DNA from: GCA-2688775 sp035288865
Lineage (GTDB): Archaea; Nanobdellota; Nanobdellia; Woesearchaeales; GW2011-AR4
Direction: 5' to 3'
Assembly (NCBI GenBank): GCA_035288865.1
Contig: DATDZA010000053.1
Span: 1 to 14,273, forward strand
DNA length: 14,273 nt
A model generated the notes under the pieces. It saw nothing but the letters and a program-made list of their open reading frames with translations. It did no database searches and was not told the origin of the DNA. The translations under genes were made by a program, and so were the position numbers. Shown here in pieces: positions 6,701-13,964 of the stretch (position 1 is the first letter of the stretch; each line of letters opens with the position of its first letter).

Positions 6701-9700
6701 TGCGGCAATTGTCTGGAGTGGGTTTGACCCGGAATCTTTTGCTTCATGAACTTTGTCGAATGGGATGCTAGTTGCTTGGTCAACGTCTGTCGGCTGGTAA
6801 TAAGGAGTAATGGCCTTGTTCTCTTCAGCGTTTATGCAGCAGCATTCTTCTCTCTGATTAGGGTCGTCACTTACAACATTAGGATTATTTGAGCCGTCAT
6901 AGAAACAAGGCGAGGTATCGTCATCAGAAACTTTGGACGCATAACCCATCCTGTAAGCAGAATTTATTATGTGCTCGGTACCTTCATCATCGGTTATTTT
7001 TTTATTTGCATTCAGCTGCCTGCATTGGTTTACAGTTATGCATGCCGCTGCTGATTCGGTACTCTTCTTAACGCCTAAATCTTTATTTAACGTTACATCA
7101 TTTCCAAAAATCTTCACCGGCTTCCTAGAGGAAGAAGTTGATTTTATATTGCAGAGTTCCGAACAGCTTTTTGGAGAAGCTGTAAGGAAACTATTTTCAT
7201 TTTCTTGAGATTTAATTGCATAAGTTATAGTAACTCTACTTGCCGCTTTGACTTCCTGCAACTTGTAAATGTTGTTTTGAACATTCTGTCCAAGGCTGTA
7301 AAGAACCTGCTCATTATTAACTGTAGGCTCAAAGCATTTTGTTCCAAGATCAAAGTCTCTAACTCTATTATATGTTGCTAAATTAATTTTTCTGCAGTCT
7401 ACTGCATTTAAAGGAAGCCCTCTTGCAGTCTGGTCAACAGAGCAGCTTTTTTGCTCTTCTATTTTATTTAAAAGCTCCTCATCCGGTTTAGTTTCTGTCC
7501 ATTTTGATGGAGAAGAATGCCCAAAAATCCTATCGCATGACCATCTTTGAATATCATAAAGTTGAGTCTCACGCTTCCATGCAGCATAGCTTGATGGGAA
7601 ACATTTTTTCAAATTTGGGTCGCTGAAATACTTGAGTTGGATTTCTTTTTCCCCCAATTTATATTTATCCTGTATCTGTTTGATTATTATATCACAGTCA
7701 GTTTTATCCTGATCATTAGATGAAGATGCTGCAGACTGCCTTACCCAAAAAAATTTCTCAGTCGATAAATCAACCCAGTTTCTGTAAATTTTGAAAACTA
7801 AATGCGCAAAGAAGGAATACAAGCACCCTATGGCAACGTAATCAACTACTTTGTCAATCTGCTCCTGAACTTTTGTTAAAGTGTTAATTGAACTCTGCAA
7901 AAAGTCAACGAAATTATAAAGCATAAAATCTGGGACTACCTTTCTCGGGTCGATTAAAGTGTTGTCAATAACATAACTGACTTCCTGGCATGAAGTCTGG
8001 ACTTCTGACATTCTTCTGCTTTGGCCGTTGTCATCAATCACATCATGATCATACCTAATTAAGACTTTATACGGAAATGACATTTCACTGTTTATTGACT
8101 TGAGGAAACTTTTCCAGTCATCACCCAAGAATTTGTCCATGCCTGCAAACCTGTTTAGCTGAACAACTGAATACGTCAAAGTGTTATCAGGCTTATTCAG
8201 TTTTACTGGAGAATCACCGGCAGGCATTACTCTGCAGCTTATGTTAAATCTTGGATCCATTAATTCTCTTGTGCCGCATGCTTTTGCCAACGAAACGCCG
8301 GTTATCCTTGCATTGGCGCCCCTGCCTACATATGAATAATTAAAATAAAAGTATAATGCTTCCGTGCCTTCCGCCATCCTTTCCGTGCTTAATAGTGTAG
8401 GGCTTTGGAATTGCGTCAGAGGAATTACATCCCAACTTAAATTTCCGCTCCAGCAAGTGCCGATTGCAACCGTTGATTTTGCAAATCCTCTCTGGCCAAC
8501 CGGATCTGTCGCAACAATCAGTATATTTGCTTTTTTTGAGTCCCTTGCCTGCGAATTAAGCACGGTGTCCCTGAAATCGGTAGGCGAAACTTCCTGAATT
8601 CTCGTTGACAATCCGAATTGGGATGTTAAGTCAATTTTTTCAAATTTGAAATTGCCATCTCTGTCTGCGGTTGCTGACCTGTCAGCGCCGTCCTTGCAAG
8701 ATGTTTTTATTGAAATGCTAGATTTGCATTTTGACTCAAGAGCAGTTTCAGAAGCATTGTCAAGTTTTTCCTGAAAATCAGCGGTTATATCAAAATTTGA
8801 TCTTGGAACATCCTGGGCTTCATTTGGCAGGCCGGCAAGCTGCACATTTGTATCAAAACTGAAAGGCGTTCTGTCAATGTAAAGATGAACTCGAGCATTT
8901 GGTTCAGTCTTCCCTATTATATCAACTTCGTGGGCAACATTTTCATAAACTAAAGAGCCCGTAGGTGGAGTTATAATTTTTACAGCAGGCTTTTTTGTAT
9001 CAAGAGTAATTCCTTTTTGGGCAGTAAATTTATTTCCGGCTTTATCTTCAAAAACTAGCTTAACATCATAAGTTCCATCGCCTTTTGCCAGTTTCATGCC
9101 TATATTGAAATTATTGCTTATATTTGTTGTAAAGGCCGGCTTTCTGAAATCCTCAAGAGTATCAACAGGAGGATAGTTTGCATTTAGAATTGCTCCGCCT
9201 TCAAGTGTCTTGACTGTCAGTGTATCGGATTTATCCCCCTCTTTTCCAAAAATATTTACCACAGAAATTTGGTAATTGTATTCCTTGCCGCTGTCAACTA
9301 AGGCATCTGTGAATACTGTGAAGCTTGATGGGCTTGCTGTTGCAATTGGTATGCTGTTTCTGTATAGAACATAATGGCTGAAATCTTTGTCTTGTGATAA
9401 TTCCCATTTTAATTCAACTGAGTTTTGTGTTATCTTTGTTGAATTTAATTTTTTAATTTTTGGAGGAGTCGCTGAGTTGTTAGCGCTTGAATCCATAAAA
9501 ACACTGACAGTAACTGGCTCACTAACGCTTCCCGTTATATTCAATTCGATTTTAGAAGTGATATTTACTATGCTTGATAGCTTAACAACAGGAGATTCCG
9601 TGTCAACTCCCACTTCAAATGTTTTATCAACGGTAGTTCCAGCATTGTCCTTAGCTGTAATTTTAATATTATTATTGTCTTGAAGTTGAACTTGATTGAA

Positions 9701-10510
9701 AGCAAATCTTCCAGTCAGGACTTCATTGCTTCCCAATGTCTTTACAGAATTGCCATTGAGGTATAATGTTACAACCGAACCTGACTTTGTGGAGCCAGAT
9801 ATATCTATAACTCTTCTGTTGACATAACGAGGAATGGATATATCTGATAAAAATTGTGTAATTTCCGGCCGTTGGGGATCTGAACCCGCAGCAACAGGCT
9901 CTGAAAGAATGCCGCCATTTCCATTTTTGTCGTACGCTGAAACCTTGTAGATGGACGAAGAGCCTGATGTAAATGTAGAATCTGTGTATGAATTTGTTTG
10001 CGCATTCGCAATTGCCGCCCCATTCTTGTAAACAACATAATGGTCAAATTCAGCTGATGCCCACGCATCCCATGACAAAGTCACAGAATTTGAAGTTGAA
10101 CTCACTATTCTAAATCCTGTCAATTTTGGAGGAGGGACCGCATCCAAAGTCTTGAACGTGTAAAATTTGCCATTATTATTATCTATTGCAGTATTTTTAT
10201 CAAAATCCTGCGATTCAAGGCTGAAAAAATAAGTTGAGTCATTCTTAATCTGGTTTTTTAGATTTATTGCGTGATCCTTTGCAAGAGTTGAATTTGTTTC
10301 TGCCAGGCCAAGCTCCATTGTTTTTCCATATTTGACTTTTCCAGTTGCCGGTAAGTCCGTATTCCATTCTACCGTCGCAGATGTGGCAGTAATTTTTGTC
10401 ACTTTAACATCGGATATGGTCAATGCAAATGCATCTGCGGTAAAGAAAGGCAAAGTTAGCACTAGCTGTATCAAAAATATTGCAATAAAATCTTTAATTT
10501 TGTATGTCAT
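3716..10510 (-). CDS. Giant secreted FN3/Ig-like surface protein with C-terminal VanY-type (M15B) peptidase
   Basis: This protein has 2264 residues. Residues 1-29 form a signal peptide (charged start, hydrophobic core, small residues before LTISD). Fibronectin-III modules lie at about 31-121, 126-210 and 349-437, with Ig-like modules around 213-305 and 440-690 (boundary motifs VDTESP near 303 and LDTKKP near 504). Residues about 684-1640 are unassigned and cysteine-rich, including a hydrophobic stretch at 889-908, a CCC triplet at 1223-1225 and a helical five-cysteine block at 1346-1407. Beta-rich segments and a Thr/Ser linker follow. The C-terminal M15B domain has SDYR (R2115), SRHHWGTEVD (H2155, D2162) and EPWH (E2207, H2210), all expected zinc and catalytic residues. 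It is probably an extracellular adhesin-peptidase. It could be tethered at 889-908 or released. It is followed directly by a membrane-protein gene. Confidence 0.9.
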   Translation of the reverse strand: MTYKIKDFIAIFLIQLVLTLPFFTADAFALTISDVKVTKITATSATVEWNTDLPATGKVKYGKTMELGLAETNSTLAKDHAINLKNQIKNDSTYFFSLESQDFDKNTAIDNNNGKFYTFKTLDAVPPPKLTGFRIVSSTSNSVTLSWDAWASAEFDHYVVYKNGAAIANAQTNSYTDSTFTSGSSSIYKVSAYDKNGNGGILSEPVAAGSDPQRPEITQFLSDISIPRYVNRRVIDISGSTKSGSVVTLYLNGNSVKTLGSNEVLTGRFAFNQVQLQDNNNIKITAKDNAGTTVDKTFEVGVDTESPVVKLSSIVNITSKIELNITGSVSEPVTVSVFMDSSANNSATPPKIKKLNSTKITQNSVELKWELSQDKDFSHYVLYRNSIPIATASPSSFTVFTDALVDSGKEYNYQISVVNIFGKEGDKSDTLTVKTLEGGAILNANYPPVDTLEDFRKPAFTTNISNNFNIGMKLAKGDGTYDVKLVFEDKAGNKFTAQKGITLDTKKPAVKIITPPTGSLVYENVAHEVDIIGKTEPNARVHLYIDRTPFSFDTNVQLAGLPNEAQDVPRSNFDITADFQEKLDNASETALESKCKSSISIKTSCKDGADRSATADRDGNFKFEKIDLTSQFGLSTRIQEVSPTDFRDTVLNSQARDSKKANILIVATDPVGQRGFAKSTVAIGTCWSGNLSWDVIPLTQFQSPTLLSTERMAEGTEALYFYFNYSYVGRGANARITGVSLAKACGTRELMDPRFNISCRVMPAGDSPVKLNKPDNTLTYSVVQLNRFAGMDKFLGDDWKSFLKSINSEMSFPYKVLIRYDHDVIDDNGQSRRMSEVQTSCQEVSYVIDNTLIDPRKVVPDFMLYNFVDFLQSSINTLTKVQEQIDKVVDYVAIGCLYSFFAHLVFKIYRNWVDLSTEKFFWVRQSAASSSNDQDKTDCDIIIKQIQDKYKLGEKEIQLKYFSDPNLKKCFPSSYAAWKRETQLYDIQRWSCDRIFGHSSPSKWTETKPDEELLNKIEEQKSCSVDQTARGLPLNAVDCRKINLATYNRVRDFDLGTKCFEPTVNNEQVLYSLGQNVQNNIYKLQEVKAASRVTITYAIKSQENENSFLTASPKSCSELCNIKSTSSSRKPVKIFGNDVTLNKDLGVKKSTESAAACITVNQCRQLNANKKITDDEGTEHIINSAYRMGYASKVSDDDTSPCFYDGSNNPNVVSDDPNQREECCCINAEENKAITPYYQPTDVDQATSIPFDKVHEAKDSGSNPLQTIAANNLEDMKWSYRYWRIGYVAKGTDGIEHYQYNPSRYIEGRDKPACFGQDSWFYKIFNKEQEILIINPFKQDTAALQCVYLTGVNQRLQMYKNIMAAMSNCLIEVRQNGRADSGVCKELFTQHVCGLLSQLISFFVNGCTPDNEKGNVNADSGFGDNIKLGLKSVAQGISEGQQEFSQEYQNAKLNNLLGVGEGGVARKICLGAFGYDWSLTANNVIDAAYTSPFSTLVQPVTKTREFLTVDPVSAMPKYEYRASWIVNPGCELDNYRIDLACVTQREADRYAAQGVRCGSVGAASISGLGSYGTSSAYNNCDCLGLSQEQGPTYSFFSPNQRFPQNKLSNLDHHQVIESAYRYDHLKFTLRTDRRIPANIQQNCFPPGYENGVFYFPLSDKTVRDIADCTVEPLTGVFKCGGGIDFNSRKGTLQVNEVRIISGETDVNAESYKDRMEFTAGDSLSVQMRVTKSGKDKCVRVSLLPDMIPQPIEGITVDGVTDVRIDNIAEGGLSVVKTSGNIVAERLSTRGITFGNSNPVTITASFESDESSFNIKDTSGGNRAMIEGLNDRMEPVGNLLQDGKLIVTKEGDTVEITGVSLNPPQNPLAVPKQPSTLNTVIKISALEQSSSQAGQQKNLLLEFFNVKESSQSYFSRDDCNPNDKIAGLDKSYKFIVSPKGVDPLDIAPSIQSARVSPNSPKVGEDMSFSAKVTHKSGIKIVKLTISGNNVDIRPIDMAQTADDFWEANLKYTDANLPSGYYSATIQAESKDGQKRINNKQFSFTVRTESGGAPPALTSTAGTTTPSTITTIDQTKAILLGTGSISGIRPEVADAFVKMSNAAKSEGIILNRVSDYRKFEEQLRIWNGKFSGLVSGTEQEKVQVTSQYSAVPGLSRHHWGTEVDINSVNPNDFTGSGKETRTLTWLKANAAIFGFCQPYNLDGSVVKAEPWHWSYKPISTDFTQQHMSLIKVDDIRGKGINGENTILNNFEFYHNGFVSDINSECL
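3866..4258 (-). other. M15B / VanY-type D,D-carboxypeptidase domain of the giant protein
   Basis: This covers residues about 2085-2215 of the giant protein. The three M15B landmarks occur in the right order and spacing: a substrate-binding Arg in SDYR (2115), the S-x-H-x-x-G-x-x-x-D zinc motif at 2153-2162, and E-P-W-H at 2207-2210 with the catalytic Glu and third zinc ligand. The usual Ala of the zinc motif is Glu (E2160). Known members trim D-Ala or cleave peptides in bacterial peptidoglycan. About 50 further residues follow to the C-terminus. I expect an active enzyme. Confidence 0.8.
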
Positions 10511-10784
10511 TTTATTATTTACTTCTTTGAATTTATTTTATTCTATTATTTGATTTTATTAATTATAAATTTAATTTTTTTATTTAATTAATAATAAATC
10601 ATTTTTTCCTTTTATTCATTATATTTTTTTTAAATATTCTATTTAATTTAAATGTCGGATTTGTTCATCCTTAATTTGATTTTTATGATTATTCTTTCAT
10701 TAATTTTAAATTATTAAATTATTTTTTACCTGTTATTCCTTGTGTTTTTTTGAATGTATTATTTTTTAATCATCATCGACTGTA
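10511..10784 (-). promoter_or_regulatory. AT-rich intergenic region upstream of the giant gene
   Basis: These 274 bases are extremely AT-rich and contain no open frame worth calling. On the - strand, TTTATAATT (10561-10569) could be a TATA box giving a leader of about 30 bases to ATG 10510. No ribosome-binding site is visible before that ATG. Runs of T are on the + strand only, so there is no obvious - strand terminator after the 638-aa gene. Read-through from that gene into the giant gene is therefore possible. Confidence 0.3.
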
Positions 10785-12701
10785 CTATTTTAATTCCGGC
10801 TGTGGAATATTTTTTGAATATGAATCCAATCCCGATATAAACAAAGCCCTTTCATCTTCTGTTGCCGACCCTTGGTAAACTGCGTGGAACACTGCCATCT
10901 TCGCATTATTTAAATCATCCTTGCCTACTTCCCATGTTCCTGAATAGCCACCGATTAAGTTATCTCCGTCTACAAGATAAATAGCAATTTCATAAGTTAT
11001 ATCTCTGCCGGCAGGAAGCTTCAGCGGGAAATCCCCTTCTTTTGGATAAAACACAAAACTTTCATATCCGGTTTGGTTACTTTTAATATATATTGAAGCC
11101 TGCTCAGTTCGGCTTAATTCTTCCACCGTGTTTGAATTTGAAAGCTGATGCTTTACAACTTTATAATCTGAAATTTCCTTTGATGGATTCATGAATAAAA
11201 CATAAGATTTTCCATTAATGTTTGTCTGCACAAATGATTGCACATCAGAAAATCCTTCTTTACTCGCTTTTACAATTCCGTTCACACAGTAAGGCAATTT
11301 TTTTGTTACGCCGGCTGCTGCACCCAAGCTTAAATATTGGCTCTGCCCCATATCACATGAATATCTGCCGCATGTAAAGGTAAGATTGACATCTTTTAAA
11401 TCATCGCCTGTTGCATTGTTAACTGTAAAAATAGTCAGGTCATTTTCGGCATTGCTACAGTATTCGTCATCTGACAAATCGTCAATTAAATCAAAAGATG
11501 CAGTCCCGCGATTTAATCTTTCGGGCTGGTTGTGATCAATGTGGACCCTAAATGGGAAATTAAATTGATACTGACTGTTGCTTTCAGTCTGCTGGTCAAA
11601 TATCGTGACGAGCACCGGGTAATCAATATCGTATGTGAAATGCCATACTTTCAGGCAGAAAAATTTCAGTAAATCTGTTCCTTTTTCTGCGTTTGATTTC
11701 AAAACTCCATTTTGGCTTGGCCTCGCATATATTTGAATCGGCCAGTTGTCATATGTGAAAGAGACTTTCATGTTTTTGAAATTATTTTTGGGATTTTTTT
11801 CTATTTCCCACAAGTAATGATAATTGTAGTATGACTGTGAATATATTTCTTTTCCGTCCGGCTGCGGCACATACAAATTTGAATTATAATCTGTACCTTG
11901 TATCCTAATATAGGGGAGATTAAATGTTAACAATTTTTTTAATTCACTATTAATATTGTTAAGCTGCCAAATTCTCGTCTTGCAGGTAACTTCAACATCA
12001 GTTGTAGGCACTTCCGTGTCCATGGAATAAAGGTCTATTGTTTTTTTTTCAAGGAAATAATCTTTGTTCTCGCGGTCCATTATAGTTTTCGCAAGCTCAT
12101 AAACTTTCTTGAATCTAACTGGCGAGCTGTACTGAAAAGTTTCTATGTTGGCCCTGAAGTCGCTTCCTTTTCCCAAAACTTCCAGAGGGTATTTCATTGA
12201 TACTGAAGTATCTGCTTCATTAAACTTAACATCGATTATTGGCTCCCTTAATTTGTTAATTATAAACCTTGATTCAAATGGCTCAAAATTATTTATACAA
12301 TCATTTAATTCCCTTTTGATATGGACTTTTAGCTCATCTTTTATGAAATCCTCAGTCGGAACGGCTTCTATTCCGCCGTACCACCAATACGGAATCTTGA
12401 AGTGAGAAGAGGGGTATGCTGCAAGATAAGATTTCGGATTTCCTGAAACTGAATCAGGAACATCAATAAATCCCCCAGTCAATCCAATTGTTTCCAAACC
12501 ATCATCCGTTATTTGTTTAATGCAGTTTTCAACGTATGATTTTAGCGGCACCAATTCCGGCTGGACAAATTCTATTTTCTTTTCAGAATTTTGCCTTTGG
12601 TAAAGGAAGTATATCATTCCTAAAATAAGGATTACTACTGCTGCTAGCAGGAAAATAGATACCTGCGCTTTCCTGGCTCCCAAATCACCTCTTTTTTTCA
12701 T
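10785..12701 (-). CDS. Exported protein with class III (type IV pilin-like) signal and large Cys-containing ectodomain
   Basis: This 638-residue protein begins with a basic stretch, then RKA|QVSIFLLAAVV, the archaeal class III signal. A prepilin peptidase would cut between A12 and Q13, leaving a hydrophobic helix at about 14-33. The remaining 600 residues are extracytoplasmic in character, with paired cysteines (for example C444, C449, C472). A short segment after C472, CVNGIVKASKEGF, resembles a PEGA/carboxypeptidase-regulatory beta fold. At this size it is no ordinary pilin. More likely it is a pilin-anchored surface protein or a tip component. A GAGGTGAT motif lies inside the first codons, not upstream, and a TATA-like ATAAAATTA about 25 bases before the ATG suggests a leaderless message. 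It lies directly upstream of the giant gene on the same strand. A shared structure is inferred from this linkage. Confidence 0.8.
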   Translation of the reverse strand: MKKRGDLGARKAQVSIFLLAAVVILILGMIYFLYQRQNSEKKIEFVQPELVPLKSYVENCIKQITDDGLETIGLTGGFIDVPDSVSGNPKSYLAAYPSSHFKIPYWWYGGIEAVPTEDFIKDELKVHIKRELNDCINNFEPFESRFIINKLREPIIDVKFNEADTSVSMKYPLEVLGKGSDFRANIETFQYSSPVRFKKVYELAKTIMDRENKDYFLEKKTIDLYSMDTEVPTTDVEVTCKTRIWQLNNINSELKKLLTFNLPYIRIQGTDYNSNLYVPQPDGKEIYSQSYYNYHYLWEIEKNPKNNFKNMKVSFTYDNWPIQIYARPSQNGVLKSNAEKGTDLLKFFCLKVWHFTYDIDYPVLVTIFDQQTESNSQYQFNFPFRVHIDHNQPERLNRGTASFDLIDDLSDDEYCSNAENDLTIFTVNNATGDDLKDVNLTFTCGRYSCDMGQSQYLSLGAAAGVTKKLPYCVNGIVKASKEGFSDVQSFVQTNINGKSYVLFMNPSKEISDYKVVKHQLSNSNTVEELSRTEQASIYIKSNQTGYESFVFYPKEGDFPLKLPAGRDITYEIAIYLVDGDNLIGGYSGTWEVGKDDLNNAKMAVFHAVYQGSATEDERALFISGLDSYSKNIPQPELK

Positions 12702-12831
12702 TTTAAGCGTAAGATAATCTTAATTTTATGATTGACTATGGTAACATTATTTTTAATTTACTTTATTTTTTAATTGTGTTAATATTTATTTCATTTGCCA
12801 TTGTGATTTAATTATTATTGCCTGCAATTTT

Positions 12832-12993
12832 TTATTTTGCATTTGATTTTTTGTTAAGGGATTTTACATCAAGTTTTGTCAAGTCCATTTCAACATAATC
12901 TTTTTCAGTTAAATTAAGGAGTTTAACGATGTCAGAAGGAACTCTTACAACCAATCCGCCGCCCGTTCTTATCAGCTTTTTGATGTACTTCAT
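12832..12993 (-). CDS. AbrB/SpoVT-like DNA-binding protein (53 aa)
   Basis: This short frame encodes 53 residues beginning MKYIKKLIRTGGGLVVRVPS. The pattern (beta strand, RTGGG turn, LVVRVPSDIVKLLNL, then DYVEMDL) is that of the swapped-hairpin AbrB/SpoVT/MazE fold. In that fold two chains form a DNA-binding dimer. Such proteins act as antitoxins or local transcription regulators in archaea. The tail is Lys-rich. Only one AbrB domain fits in this length, and no toxin gene (PIN, MazF or similar) lies next to it within the window. A strong TATA-like element about 29 bases upstream gives a nearly leaderless start. It lies between the six-helix membrane gene and the pilin-headed gene on the same strand, so it may regulate this cluster or itself. 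Confidence 0.8.
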   Translation of the reverse strand: MKYIKKLIRTGGGLVVRVPSDIVKLLNLTEKDYVEMDLTKLDVKSLNKKSNAK

Positions 12994-13015
12994 GGTATAT
13001 ATGAAACATATTGAT

Positions 13016-13028
13016 TTTATATATATTT
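13016..13028 (-). promoter_or_regulatory. TATA box of the AbrB-like gene
   Basis: Read on the - strand this is AAATATATATAAA, centred about 29 bases before the ATG at 12993. It predicts a transcription start within a few bases of the start codon. The surrounding sequence is AT-rich, but the placement is right for an archaeal promoter. Confidence 0.5.
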
Positions 13029-13042
13029 AGTGTTGAAAAAGG

Positions 13043-13067
13043 TATATTAATATATAAATCATATATG
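13043..13067. promoter_or_regulatory. AT-rich palindromes, possible operator upstream of AbrB-like gene
   Basis: TATATTAATATA (13043-13054) is a perfect 12-base palindrome and CATATATG (13060-13067) a perfect 8-base one. A related GGTATATATG occurs beside the start codon (12994-13003). They surround the expected promoter, where a dimeric AbrB-type protein could bind for self-control. AT-rich palindromes arise easily by chance. Confidence 0.3.
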
Positions 13068-13159
13068 GACTTTATAAAGTTTTCGATTTATCGGCAGCTG
13101 ACAAAAATAATTGCCCATAACATTCAGCTGCTGATATTAGTAAGACAAAACGATTCAAA

Positions 13160-13963
13160 TCAATCCTTTTGGCTTTCCCTATACCGCTTTTCAACTTTTA
13201 CGGTTAATTCAGAAACGTAGTACCTTACTAAAGCTGCGTAGACTACCAGAATAAAAGCTGTTACGAGGTAAGATAAATGAAATGCAAGCTTGCTTGTCGC
13301 CCAAAACAAAATAAATAAAATCAGGAAAATTATTAGATTCGGCAAAACAAAAAGATGGATCTTTGCAATTCCAATCTTGATTGCATTGCCTATGGAATTT
13401 AATTTATGTTTCTGCATAAAAATTGGATATAATATATTTGTAAAATGTATACCTATTATGAACGATACAAATAAGAATATTGGAACGGACTCAGTATTGA
13501 CAATGTAGGATATTAAAAAGATTATAACTAACCAGAAACCCATCCATATTAGGTTAAGCAGCAGGAATCCGGAGATTATCTTTAAAGATACTTTTGTCTT
13601 TGTTGTTTTTGCCCATATTATGCTTTTGAATATGCCTGCCAAAAAAATTACAAAAATAATAACAGCTATTAATGAAAAAAGCAGCAGAAAAAAATAAGAT
13701 TTTACTTCGGAAGCAATTTGCTGCGCTTTCTCCGGTCCCAAGGAAGCCAGTGCGTTTACAATTTCGTTTGGGTCCGCCGGCAAATTGATTGCAGCTGCCT
13801 TTGCTTTCATAAATCTGTCCCACAGGAAAAATGATCCTGCTGCCGCGAGATAAAAAATGGAATCCAGAATTATTATCAGCAAAATATTAAAATCTAATTT
13901 TCTAAATGAGTTTATTAGAATATTATTGTTCCATTCAATAAATCCAATTCTGTTTTTTTTCAT
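13160..13963 (-). CDS. Six-helix membrane protein, paralogue of the gene at 2890-3711
   Basis: The product is a 267-residue integral membrane protein with about six hydrophobic spans (near 26-48, 90-116, 129-155, 160-182, 201-224 and 229-250) and a soluble Ala/Glu/Gln loop between spans 1 and 2 (around 55-88). The cytoplasmic C-terminus is charged. No enzyme motif is visible. The layout and the IGIAKIHLFV motif before span 5 match the other membrane protein in this window, so the two probably arose by duplication. I chose ATG 13963, one base after the preceding stop. ATG 13975 would overlap that gene by 11 bases and is an alternative. Neither has a clear ribosome-binding site, and coupling to the upstream gene is likely. 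No function can be assigned. Confidence 0.8.
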   Translation of the reverse strand: MKKNRIGFIEWNNNILINSFRKLDFNILLIIILDSIFYLAAAGSFFLWDRFMKAKAAAINLPADPNEIVNALASLGPEKAQQIASEVKSYFFLLLFSLIAVIIFVIFLAGIFKSIIWAKTTKTKVSLKIISGFLLLNLIWMGFWLVIIFLISYIVNTESVPIFLFVSFIIGIHFTNILYPIFMQKHKLNSIGNAIKIGIAKIHLFVLPNLIIFLILFILFWATSKLAFHLSYLVTAFILVVYAALVRYYVSELTVKVEKRYRESQKD

Positions 13964-13964
13964 T

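Noticed and set aside
10511..10784. An origin of replication or centromere-like site in the AT-rich gap.
   Set aside because: No repeated origin-recognition motifs or Cdc6/Orc gene are visible. AT-richness alone is normal for intergenic DNA here.
12832..12993. A toxin-antitoxin pair built on the AbrB-like gene.
   Set aside because: The neighbouring genes are a six-helix membrane protein and a pilin-headed exported protein. Neither resembles a toxin.
13011..13220. A 69-residue + strand frame opposite the AbrB promoter and the end of the membrane gene.
   Set aside because: It runs through AT-rich promoter sequence into the antisense of a real gene and has no start signals of its own.
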